Assembly: GCA_964430225.1 (NCBI GenBank)
Contig: CAYSFE010000025.1
Location: 1-6,812 of the forward strand
Length of the DNA stretch: 6,812 nt
Reading direction: 5' to 3'
Source of the DNA: CAYSFE01 sp964430225
Lineage (GTDB): Bacteria > Patescibacteriota > Dojkabacteria > GCA-016699595 > JBAXKR01
The notes under the pieces are model-generated. The model saw only the letters and a list, made by a program, of their open reading frames with translations, was not told the origin of the DNA and did no database searches. Shown one piece after another: positions 1-6,000 of this stretch; position 1 is the stretch's first letter, and each line of letters opens with the position of its first letter. A program made the position numbers and the translations under genes.

Positions 1-1016
1 TAGAAATACCAGATACCAAACTTAAAATAGAGGGTAAAGATCATAAAAGATTCTACGTTTGGTTTGATGCTGTCACTGGATATCTATCAGCAACTAAAGA
101 ATATTTCAAACTTGATGGGAAAGAAGTAAATGAATCAGAATATATATATAGACCAGGAACTGTTGGTAAATGGGAAGACTATTTCTTAAATCCCGATTCC
201 GATCATTACTATTTCATGGGAAAAGACAATCTACTATTCCATACAATAATATGGCCATCACTTTTAATTGGTTCAGGAAAGGGATATACCCTTCCATATT
301 TCATTGCGAGGAATCAATTTTTAAATTTAGAAGGTAAAAAGTTTAGTAAATCTAGAGGATGGATGATTGATTCTAAAAACTTGATTGGAAAATATGGATC
401 ATCTGCAGTTAGATTTTACTTGGCACTTAATTTCCCTGAAAGTAAAGATGCAAACTTCTCATGGAAAGATTTCATAGAAAGTAATAACAGTATACTGGTC
501 GGGAATATTGGAAACTTCATAAATAGAACTCTTTCTTTTATCTCTTCTAACTTTGAAGGGAAAGTGCCTTCGGGATCACTAGATGAAAAGGTAAAGAACG
601 AGATAACTAAAGCTTTTGAAGATACTTCTAATTCCCTTGATAAAGTTCGTGAGATAGAAGCATTAAATAGAATTTGTGAGTTAAGTAGCTTTGGGAATAA
701 ATACTTTAATGATCAAAAGCCATGGGAAAGTGTAAAGAGTGATAAGGCAAAGTCTGAGAATTGTTTGTATAACTCTGTTCAAATCATAAGTGCAATTGCT
801 ACACTTCTAAATCCGTTTATTCCTTCGGGATCTCGTAAAATACTAGAACAGCTAGGTGTTTCAGATCCTAAAGAAATTGGAAAATATCTAAAATGGGATC
901 ATTCAATAGTAGCAAATGGAAATATTTTAAACCATTTAGGACCTATATTTACCAAAATAGACCCTAAAACTATAGAAGAAGAGGAAAAAGCACTGGGAGA
1001 AATGACTGAGATTTGA
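1..1016 (+). CDS. metG: Methionyl-tRNA synthetase, 3' part (5' end outside window)
   Basis: Charges tRNA-Met with methionine in the cytoplasm using ATP (class I aminoacyl-tRNA synthetase). The frame is open from base 3, so the ATG at 216 is internal and about 337 C-terminal residues are visible. Seen in order: YVWFDAVTGYLSA (catalytic core), YYFMGKDNLLFHTIIWPS, then the signature loop KFSKS at 339-353, a KMSKS variant with Phe for Met. The anticodon-binding helical domain follows, including NSILVGNIGNFINR, and the end resembles the usual GPIFxKID tail. The protein stops there, so it lacks the C-terminal EMAP/OB tRNA-binding domain found in many longer MetRS proteins. The N-terminal HIGH motif and any zinc knuckle lie outside the window. 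The TGA stop is followed at once by an in-frame TAG. rpmH begins 36 bp downstream. The family call is secure. Confidence 0.96.
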   Translation, partial: EIPDTKLKIEGKDHKRFYVWFDAVTGYLSATKEYFKLDGKEVNESEYIYRPGTVGKWEDYFLNPDSDHYYFMGKDNLLFHTIIWPSLLIGSGKGYTLPYFIARNQFLNLEGKKFSKSRGWMIDSKNLIGKYGSSAVRFYLALNFPESKDANFSWKDFIESNNSILVGNIGNFINRTLSFISSNFEGKVPSGSLDEKVKNEITKAFEDTSNSLDKVREIEALNRICELSSFGNKYFNDQKPWESVKSDKAKSENCLYNSVQIISAIATLLNPFIPSGSRKILEQLGVSDPKEIGKYLKWDHSIVANGNILNHLGPIFTKIDPKTIEEEEKALGEMTEI

Positions 1017-1021
1017 TAGAA

Positions 1022-1049
1022 TAGTTAAGTTAAATTGAATTAGTTAAGT
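1022..1049 (+). repeat. 9-bp direct repeat in the rpmH leader
   Basis: TAGTTAAGT occurs at 1022-1030 and again at 1041-1049, 19 bp apart, filling most of the 36-bp gap between metG and rpmH. The second copy ends three bases before the rpmH ATG. A TTGATA hexamer at 1013-1018, overlapping the metG stop, could be a -35 box, but no good -10 lies at the right spacing. The repeat is exact, but in AT-rich DNA it may be chance. A regulatory role (operator, or translation-initiation context) is only a guess. Confidence 0.35.
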
Positions 1050-1052
1050 AAA

Positions 1053-1238
1053 ATGCCAAAAAGAACATATCAACCACATACTCTAAAATCCTTAAAAAAA
1101 GTTGGGTATAGAGCTCGTATTGCTACAAAAGGTGGCAGAAAAGTAATTAAAAGAAGACTTGCTAAAGGTAGAAAAAACCTTACAATTTCTGATAAATACA
1201 GAAAACTTTTAAAGACTCCTAATTCAAGAGTAAAATAA
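1053..1238 (+). CDS. rpmH: 50S ribosomal protein L34, with C-terminal extension
   Basis: Small, highly basic protein of the large ribosomal subunit that binds 23S rRNA. The 61 residues open with MPKRTYQP and contain GYRARIATKGGRKVIKRR and LAKGRKNL, matching the conserved L34 body (KRTxQP, GFRARMAT, RRxKGRKxL). Typical bacterial L34 is about 44-46 residues and ends just after the KGRKxL segment. Here about 15 further residues follow (DKYRKLLKTPNSRVK), lysine- and arginine-rich like the rest. The start is the first ATG and gives the canonical N-terminus. No Shine-Dalgarno sequence precedes it. The TAA stop directly abuts the rnpA ATG, the usual rpmH-rnpA pairing, so the two are probably co-transcribed and translationally coupled. 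dnaA, the common upstream neighbour, is replaced here by metG. Confidence 0.96.
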   Translation: MPKRTYQPHTLKSLKKVGYRARIATKGGRKVIKRRLAKGRKNLTISDKYRKLLKTPNSRVK

Positions 1239-1598
1239 ATGATTCCTTCAAAAAATAGAATAAGAAAATCAGGTGAATACTCAAAAGTATTTAAAAATTC
1301 TATTAAATTTGAAACTCCTAATTTTAAGATATACTTAGCTAAATCTATAGATCCTACTTGCAAAGTAGGAATCATTGCATCAGGAAAAATTGGAGGAGCA
1401 GTTAAAAGAAATCTTATCAAAAGAAGGATTAAAGCAATACTACTCCCCTACTTAACTACACTTCCATACAATATTGTAATAAAGATAAAACAAATTCCAA
1501 GTGTTCCTTTTACTGACTTGAAAAAAGAAATTGAAAGTGTAATATTAAAACAAGATGAAAAAGGATCAATTAAAACTTCTTCTAATAGTTCTCTTTAG
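1239..1598 (+). CDS. rnpA: Ribonuclease P protein component
   Basis: Protein subunit of RNase P; it binds the catalytic RNA and helps it cut 5' leaders from pre-tRNAs. The product is 119 residues, the usual family length, and basic. It shows the family layout: an N-terminal RIRKSGEYSKVFKN segment, a central beta region (KVGIIASGKIGGAVKRN), and the signature helix around residues 54-66 (AVKRNLIKRRIKA). This keeps the RNxxKR core, although the common RNR triplet reads RNL here. The ATG directly follows the rpmH stop with no gap. The weak purine run AAGAG about 8 nt upstream lies inside the rpmH coding sequence and is the nearest thing to a ribosome-binding site. The last 44 nt overlap the start of the next gene in another frame, so the C-terminal tail (DEKGSIKTSSNSSL) is constrained by, or a by-product of, that overlap. 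Confidence 0.93.
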   Translation: MIPSKNRIRKSGEYSKVFKNSIKFETPNFKIYLAKSIDPTCKVGIIASGKIGGAVKRNLIKRRIKAILLPYLTTLPYNIVIKIKQIPSVPFTDLKKEIESVILKQDEKGSIKTSSNSSL

Positions 1599-2310
1599 TA
1601 TTTGTTTGCTTGTTGTTATTGGTTTAATCATATATTTTGTAAAAGCAGGTTCAAATACTAGTAATACTACAAACACATCAAGTACTAAATCTCTCTCTAC
1701 TACAAGTTCAACTAGTAATACTAGTTCAAGTTCTACAAGTGAAGGTTCCCCTCTTGTTGTAACCGAGGGTGACATTAAATTTAGTTTACCTGCTGGATGG
1801 GAATATACGAAAGATAATGAATCAGGCACATATACTTTTGTGAATTCCGCTTCAGATACAGGAGTAGTAAAAATGAGATTGTCTGCTTTAGGACACGGAA
1901 TGTTCCCTATGTATGAGCTATTTAAAAATGACGGATTAAATTTAAAAGTAACGCCTCAAGAAATAGGAGAAGAGACTCCAGTTACAGAAACAATTAAACT
2001 CAGCTATATGACATACAGGACGATTCCTGGCGGATATACTCTTTTGGGAGTTAAATATGCTGATAAGAATAGATATCCTACAGCAGTATTTGTAACTAAA
2101 TTTGCTAATGGAGTATTTACTTCTTACACAACAGCATCAAAGGTTGATGAAGGAGGATCTACGGTTACAACAATTGATACATTCCCTAAACTAGGAGGTA
2201 GTGAAACCTTAACTGATTTCGAAATAGTAATATCCGGAGTTACTGTTAAAGAAGACTTTACACCAGTGTTTGATTTGCTCGAGGGGTTCATAACTTCTCT
2301 TAAGAACTAG
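1555..2310 (+). CDS. Single-pass membrane-anchored protein with Ser/Thr stalk and outside domain, unknown function
   Basis: I do not recognise this 251-residue protein. Residues 1-7 are short and basic (MKKDQLK). Residues 8-29 are one strong hydrophobic helix, an uncleaved anchor or signal sequence. C17 lies in FSIC, which is a poor lipobox. Residues 31-65 are almost entirely Ser, Thr and Asn, a flexible stalk; a 13-bp DNA repeat (ACTAGTAATACTA at 1657 and 1711) encodes TSNT twice within it. Residues 68-251 look like a beta-rich globular domain starting IKFSLPAGWEY. That opening is reminiscent of PsbP-like domains (FSLxYPxGW), but this is a weak resemblance. The ATG at 1555 overlaps rnpA by 44 nt; it is the only start in this region that supplies the basic N-terminus before the membrane helix, so the overlap is probably real. 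In many bacteria yidC follows rnpA. This is not YidC: it has one helix and none of the insertase core. Confidence 0.85.
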   Translation: MKKDQLKLLLIVLFSICLLVVIGLIIYFVKAGSNTSNTTNTSSTKSLSTTSSTSNTSSSSTSEGSPLVVTEGDIKFSLPAGWEYTKDNESGTYTFVNSASDTGVVKMRLSALGHGMFPMYELFKNDGLNLKVTPQEIGEETPVTETIKLSYMTYRTIPGGYTLLGVKYADKNRYPTAVFVTKFANGVFTSYTTASKVDEGGSTVTTIDTFPKLGGSETLTDFEIVISGVTVKEDFTPVFDLLEGFITSLKN

Positions 2311-2350
2311 CTCTAGCCTTTTTCCTTCTAAAATAGTATATTTACCACAT
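2311..2350 (+). other. Short spacer before ftsK, possible weak promoter
   Basis: This 40-bp gap is the longest non-coding stretch of the + strand block. It holds a T-run (2319-2323) preceded by a tiny CTAG-CT-CTAG inverted repeat, too short to be a convincing terminator. It also holds a TATATT hexamer at 2337-2342 that could act as a -10 box, but no recognisable -35 sits 16-18 bp upstream. There is no Shine-Dalgarno motif before the ftsK ATG. A separate ftsK promoter is possible but not demonstrated. Confidence 0.25.
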
Positions 2351-4567
2351 ATGGGAAGACGTCGTAATGAACTCACAATAAAGTCAGAAGAGACAAGTAT
2401 TATTCTTGGACTATTATCAATCATATTAGCTGTACTTCTTTTACTTTCTACTTTTGTAGCAGCACCTGCCTTTGATCTATTTAGAAAATATATTGGAATA
2501 TCATCTATTGTGGGTTTCTTTCTACTACTTAATGTAGCCCTTAGATCATTTGGAGTGGAATATGCATGGAGTAAAAAATCAGCTCTTTTTGGACAGCTAC
2601 TTACATTCATAGATATTTCAGGACTTTTGTATCTTTTAAATCCTGACACATTAGATAAAAATTTAAATAACATTACTGGAAGTATTGGAAAGAGTATTGG
2701 AATACTTTTTTCAGATATATTTTCTAAAGATGTAGGAGTACTCCTTCTATTTGTCCTACTATTTTTGTTTGTACCACTAGCTCTAAATCTTTCATTTGTA
2801 ACTATTAAAGAAATATTTGTAGGAATTGGGAATGTTTTAAAGAAAATATTTAGTTTCTTCGGTGGTCTATTTAAAAAGAAAGAAGGTGAAGAGGAAGAAG
2901 TAATTGAAGATACATCAACTCTAAATACAATGATGTCTGATTTACATCCTCATGTTGATACAGTAGAACCTATTCGTAATACAGTTCAGAACAAACCTAT
3001 TGAAAAACCTAGAAATACTGAAGATAACCCACAAGTAGGAATGGATTTTGATGCTACTGAAGGAGAGGATACAAGTAAGTCTGAAGAAAAAGGTTTAATT
3101 AACCAATCCCTTAACTATCCTAACTGGGTACTTCCCCCACTTGATCTTCTTGATCAATACAAAAAGATTAAGCCACCGCTCGAGGGTATTAAAAAGAATT
3201 CTCAAATTATTGAACAAACACTTCAGAGTTTTGGTATTACAGCTAAAGTTATTGATGTAAAAGTAGGACCTACTGTTACTCAATATGCTGTAAATATTGC
3301 ACTAGGTACAAAGGTCGCAAAGATTGCTAATCTTAAAAATGATTTAGCTTTAGCTCTTGCTACAAGGGGAGATATACGTATAGAAGCACCTATACCAGGT
3401 ACTAGTTATGTAGGTATTGAGTTCGCTAATCCAGTTTCAGTAGTAGTCCAAATTCGTGAGTTAATGGAACATCTTGTACCACTTCATAAAAGTTTAGGAC
3501 TTGGAGTGGTAATTGGAAAAGCAATTGACGGATCAGCAGTTACAACAGATATTCAAAAAGCTCCTCATGTATTAGTAGCAGGTACTACTGGTTCTGGTAA
3601 ATCAGTACTTACAAATACCTTCATTACAAGTTTACTTATGACTAGAACTCCTGATGAAGTCAGATTTATTCTAGTAGATCCAAAACAGGTTGAGTTCTCC
3701 GACTACAATGGTATCCCTCACCTACTTACTCCTGTAATAGTTGATGTTGATCAAGTATTAAATGCTCTTAAATGGGCAGTAGCTGAAATGGATAGGAGAT
3801 ATACAATCTTTAGACAAGCTAGAGTAAGAAACTTAATTGGATACAATCAGCTAATGGGTTTTTCAGCACTTCCTTACATTGTCATAGTCATTGATGAAAT
3901 GGCTGATTTGATGCTTTCATTAGGAAGAGATCTTGAAACACAAATTGTAAAACTTGCTCAAAAAGCTCGTGCTACTGGAATACATTTAATACTAGCAACA
4001 CAGAGACCTTCTGTTGACGTTATAACTGGTCTTATCAAAGCAAACATACCAACAAGGGTTGGACTTAAAGTAGCTACTCAAATAGACTCTAGAGTCATAC
4101 TTGATAGCATAGGAGCAGAGTCACTTTTAGGAAAAGGAGATCTTCTTCTTGTAGAACCAGATAAGTCTAAACCTCAAAGAGTACAGGCTGTTTGGTTATC
4201 CCAAGGAGAAGTACAAAAAGTAGTAGATTATATAAAGAAACAAGTTGGAGATAGTGAGATACCATACCTAGAAGAAGTAACTGCAGCTCATGAAGATGAA
4301 CAGGCTCAATTAGCAGCTGCAGCGGCAACTGGTGAGAGTAACGACAACATGATGGTAGAAGCAGTTAAGATTGTAATGCAGGCAAAGAAAGGATCAGCAT
4401 CTCTATTACAACGAAGACTAAGTATTGGATATAACAGAGCTGCAAGACTGCTAGATGAAATGCAAGAAATGGGAATTGTTACAGTACAAGATGGAAGTAA
4501 ACCAAGAGATGTAGTTATGTCCATTGCCGAAAACTATATTACAGAAAACAGTGCAAAACAAACTTAA
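2351..4567 (+). CDS. ftsK: DNA translocase FtsK/SpoIIIE
   Basis: ATP-driven, hexameric double-stranded DNA pump at the division septum that clears chromosome ends during cytokinesis. The 738 residues give the complete family layout. Three or four membrane helices lie at about 15-38, 49-67, 77-97 and 127-150. An acidic, low-complexity linker runs from about 178 to 250. The alpha/beta motor domain runs from about 255 to 640, with Walker A GTTGSGKS at 411-418 (nt from 3581) and Walker B IVIVIDEMAD with D515/E516. The typical FtsK segments RFILVDPKQVEFSDYNGIPH, LATQRPSVDVITGLIKANIP and IDSRVILDSIGAESLLGKGD are also present. A C-terminal winged-helix gamma domain at about 665-725 includes LQRRLSIGYNRAARLLDEM, the part that reads polar DNA motifs (KOPS/SRS) in known relatives. 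The linker is short compared with Escherichia coli FtsK. The ATG gives the basic N-terminus MGRRRNE expected before the first helix. The 3' end overlaps the next gene. Confidence 0.97.
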   Translation: MGRRRNELTIKSEETSIILGLLSIILAVLLLLSTFVAAPAFDLFRKYIGISSIVGFFLLLNVALRSFGVEYAWSKKSALFGQLLTFIDISGLLYLLNPDTLDKNLNNITGSIGKSIGILFSDIFSKDVGVLLLFVLLFLFVPLALNLSFVTIKEIFVGIGNVLKKIFSFFGGLFKKKEGEEEEVIEDTSTLNTMMSDLHPHVDTVEPIRNTVQNKPIEKPRNTEDNPQVGMDFDATEGEDTSKSEEKGLINQSLNYPNWVLPPLDLLDQYKKIKPPLEGIKKNSQIIEQTLQSFGITAKVIDVKVGPTVTQYAVNIALGTKVAKIANLKNDLALALATRGDIRIEAPIPGTSYVGIEFANPVSVVVQIRELMEHLVPLHKSLGLGVVIGKAIDGSAVTTDIQKAPHVLVAGTTGSGKSVLTNTFITSLLMTRTPDEVRFILVDPKQVEFSDYNGIPHLLTPVIVDVDQVLNALKWAVAEMDRRYTIFRQARVRNLIGYNQLMGFSALPYIVIVIDEMADLMLSLGRDLETQIVKLAQKARATGIHLILATQRPSVDVITGLIKANIPTRVGLKVATQIDSRVILDSIGAESLLGKGDLLLVEPDKSKPQRVQAVWLSQGEVQKVVDYIKKQVGDSEIPYLEEVTAAHEDEQAQLAAAAATGESNDNMMVEAVKIVMQAKKGSASLLQRRLSIGYNRAARLLDEMQEMGIVTVQDGSKPRDVVMSIAENYITENSAKQT

Positions 4568-5033
4568 AGAAAAATTTCAAACACATAGGAAACCAATTCT
4601 TACCCTATTAGGGTTAGTTATTCTTTTAGTAGTAATACTAATTGGGTATTTTGTTTTCTATCTTCCAACTTTCATTGAAAATCAAAAGAATGATGTATCA
4701 AAACTTACTTTCAGTATGACTAGAACCAAAAGAGGGGGTACTTGTCCGAATTACACAATTTGTAAGGATCAGGTTGAGGTTAAAGATGATCTAAACAGCA
4801 AAGATATACAAGAGTTTAAGCTTCTACTCACTAAAAAAGATTTCTATGACTTTAGACAAAGTGTATTTGTTGGTATATGCCCTACTGCATTTGATGCAAC
4901 TGAAAGTATATATGACATTGAGCTAAATGGATTAAAGTATCAAGTAGGAAGTTGTATAAATGACTTTGATAAGTTTAAGCTTTATGGAGATAAGCTAAAA
5001 GATATTTCAGATAGGTTTGGGAAAAAGATTTAG
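4524..5033 (+). CDS. Small single-pass membrane protein with four cysteines, unknown function (start uncertain)
   Basis: Unrecognised protein of up to 169 residues: a basic N-terminus, one hydrophobic helix at about residues 25-48, then an extracytoplasmic domain of about 120 residues. The domain has four cysteines (C74, C80, C119, C144), an even number that could form two disulphides. The segment GGTCPNYTIC followed by charged strands and VGICPTAFDATESIYDIEL loosely resembles DUF6438-type domains (a GxCPxY motif near the start, a later Asp-containing strand); this is a low-confidence impression. No ATG lies ahead of the helix. The candidates are TTG at 4524 (given here, overlapping ftsK by 44 nt) and GTG at 4551 (17-nt overlap, 160 residues). 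Neither has a Shine-Dalgarno sequence. Overlap with ftsK suggests coupled expression and possibly an envelope or division role, but context alone proves neither. Its stop overlaps the convergent DHH gene by 4 nt. Confidence 0.8.
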   Translation: MPKTILQKTVQNKLKEKFQTHRKPILTLLGLVILLVVILIGYFVFYLPTFIENQKNDVSKLTFSMTRTKRGGTCPNYTICKDQVEVKDDLNSKDIQEFKLLLTKKDFYDFRQSVFVGICPTAFDATESIYDIELNGLKYQVGSCINDFDKFKLYGDKLKDISDRFGKKI

Positions 5034-5959
5034 TGAATATATTCCTTTATCAAAGGGATTATCTCCTTCCTCATTAAAGCTTTCCTAAGAGTAATTACAT
5101 TATTCTTAAACTTCTTTTTGAATGCTTTTTCATACATCTCCTTTGTTACATTATCAAATGCTAATATGTATCCTTTTAAATCTCTTAAGTCTATCACTAC
5201 CATAGATACATGCTTTAGTTCATATTCTTTTTTAATATCTCCTAAAATCTTTTTAATTTCTTGATTTCTTTCTTTCACAAGTTTCCCTCCATCCATAATT
5301 TCAAGTTGAATTGTACTTATACTTACTCCATTTATTTTAAAACCTTTTACGGAATCATGAAGTATTGTTTTAAGAAGCTTTTCACCAGATAAATCAGACT
5401 TTGAGTTAAAAAGTTCTTCCCAATACTTGGATGGTAGTTTAATTTTCTTTTGAAGCCATTTTGCTGCTTCTTTATCTCTAGAAGTAGTTACTTTTGATCT
5501 AAAGTTAATAGTATTTGAAACTATTGCAGAATAGAGTAAAACACCTGATTCAAATGAAATATCAAGGTTGGAATTAATAAATTTTTCTGTTACTAGAGTT
5601 GCAGCTGAACCAACTAACTCTATTTGTACCTTAGCTTTAGGAAATCCCTCTTTTCCATTAACAATTCTATGGTCTATTATTTCAGAAACTTTATGAGGAT
5701 TTAGTTTTCCTTGAAATGTAGATATTTCACTAATATCAACTAACACTACTTCCTCAAAGAAACTAATATCTTCAACTCTTTTAGGATGCTTTATTTTAAA
5801 CTTCTCTAATACAAATTTGGTTTCTTCATGAAACTCTCCCAAGAATGCAATGTTAACGTTAGACTTTCCAGTTTTTGTTAAGTACTCTGCATATGCATAT
5901 CCAGAAGCAGTACCATCAAGATCAGGATCAATATTACTTGTAACTAGAATTGGTTTCAT
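5030..5959 (-). CDS. DHH-DHHA2 family phosphoesterase (family II pyrophosphatase / PRUNE-like), altered metal-site residues
   Basis: Predicted cytoplasmic phosphoesterase of 309 residues, the length of family II (PpaC-type) inorganic pyrophosphatases. The DHH domain (1-170) has SNIDPDLDG (residues 8-16), VLVD (D75), IIDHR (D96-H97-R98), ELVGSAATLVTEKF and SNTINFRSKVTTSRD. The DHHA2 domain (about 183-305) starts SKSDLSGEKLL, includes HDSVKGFKINGVSIST, and ends MRKEIIPLI, matching the RKxxxxP substrate-binding end of pyrophosphatases. Positions align one-for-one with my recollection of Bacillus subtilis PpaC (H9, D13, D15, D75, H97, H98, D149), but here 9 is Asn, 98 is Arg and 149 is Asn. Asn in the first motif and DHR in the third are also features of PRUNE/PPX1-type proteins. 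The substrate is therefore open: pyrophosphate, short polyphosphate, a nucleotide, or none. The ATG is the first in frame and places the first motif correctly. No Shine-Dalgarno sequence is present. It follows the ATPase gene by 41 nt on the same strand. Confidence 0.9.
   Translation of the reverse strand: MKPILVTSNIDPDLDGTASGYAYAEYLTKTGKSNVNIAFLGEFHEETKFVLEKFKIKHPKRVEDISFFEEVVLVDISEISTFQGKLNPHKVSEIIDHRIVNGKEGFPKAKVQIELVGSAATLVTEKFINSNLDISFESGVLLYSAIVSNTINFRSKVTTSRDKEAAKWLQKKIKLPSKYWEELFNSKSDLSGEKLLKTILHDSVKGFKINGVSISTIQLEIMDGGKLVKERNQEIKKILGDIKKEYELKHVSMVVIDLRDLKGYILAFDNVTKEMYEKAFKKKFKNNVITLRKALMRKEIIPLIKEYIH
5041..5059. terminator. Possible bidirectional hairpin at the convergent gene junction
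   Basis: CCTTT-ATC-AAAGG (5044-5056) forms a five-pair stem with a three-base loop, extendable outward to about eight pairs (5041-5048 with 5052-5059) through one G-T wobble. It lies in the last codons of the - strand DHH gene, about 8 nt past the end of the + strand gene. Read on the - strand it is followed by an AT-rich stretch with a T-run further on (the reverse complement of AAAAAGA near 5022-5028). On the + strand the following bases are only moderately T-rich. The junction has no intergenic space, so any terminator must lie within coding sequence. The evidence is weak. Confidence 0.3.
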
Positions 5960-5975
5960 AATTGAAGGATTTTAC

Positions 5976-5981
5976 AGTATA
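5976..5981 (-). promoter_or_regulatory. Weak -10-like hexamer upstream of the DHH gene
   Basis: On the - strand, TATACT (reverse complement of AGTATA) lies 16 nt before the ATG. It is five of six to the sigma-70 -10 consensus, but no -35-like hexamer is found 16-19 bp further up. If used, the transcript leader would be only about 10 nt, close to leaderless, which would fit the absence of a Shine-Dalgarno sequence. It may equally be chance in AT-rich DNA within a two-gene operon. Confidence 0.22.
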
Positions 5982-6000
5982 TGATTATCAAGTTAAATAC

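Noticed and set aside
1011..1019. Recoded TGA (as Gly or Trp), suggested because the only TGA stop (metG) is followed at once by TAG
   Set aside because: No gene in the window needs read-through. Every glycine in ftsK is GGN and tryptophan is TGG, with no in-frame TGA in any real gene. A recoded genome would be expected to use TGA internally.
1070..1420. Open frame on the - strand across rpmH and rnpA
   Set aside because: It lies wholly antisense to two confidently identified genes and has no recognisable family features. It is a shadow of AT-rich coding sequence.
1555..1640. Lipoprotein signal peptide with C17 as the modified cysteine
   Set aside because: The residue before the cysteine is Ile in FSIC, not Gly/Ala/Ser, and a hydrophobic stretch continues well past it. 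An uncleaved anchor fits better.
1566..1829. Open frame on the - strand inside the Ser/Thr-stalk gene
   Set aside because: It is the antisense reading of the Ser/Thr-rich repeats, which gives a Val/Leu-rich low-complexity product. No independent support.
1555..2310. YidC/OxaA insertase after rnpA
   Set aside because: Expected from synteny, but the product has one membrane helix, a Ser/Thr stalk and a soluble beta-rich domain, with none of the multi-helix insertase core.
2311..2330. Rho-independent terminator before ftsK (CTAG-CT-CTAG then T-run)
   Set aside because: The stem is only four base pairs with a two-base loop, too small to form a stable hairpin.
2209..2673. Open frame on the - strand across the 5' end of ftsK
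   Set aside because: It is antisense to the FtsK membrane region, and its product resembles no known family. Treated as a shadow.
3095..3283. Short - strand open frame inside ftsK
   Set aside because: It falls inside the FtsK motor region, which is well supported on the other strand.
4306..4524. Short - strand open frame at the ftsK 3' end
   Set aside because: It is antisense to the gamma domain and an Ala-rich linker, with composition explained by that overlap.
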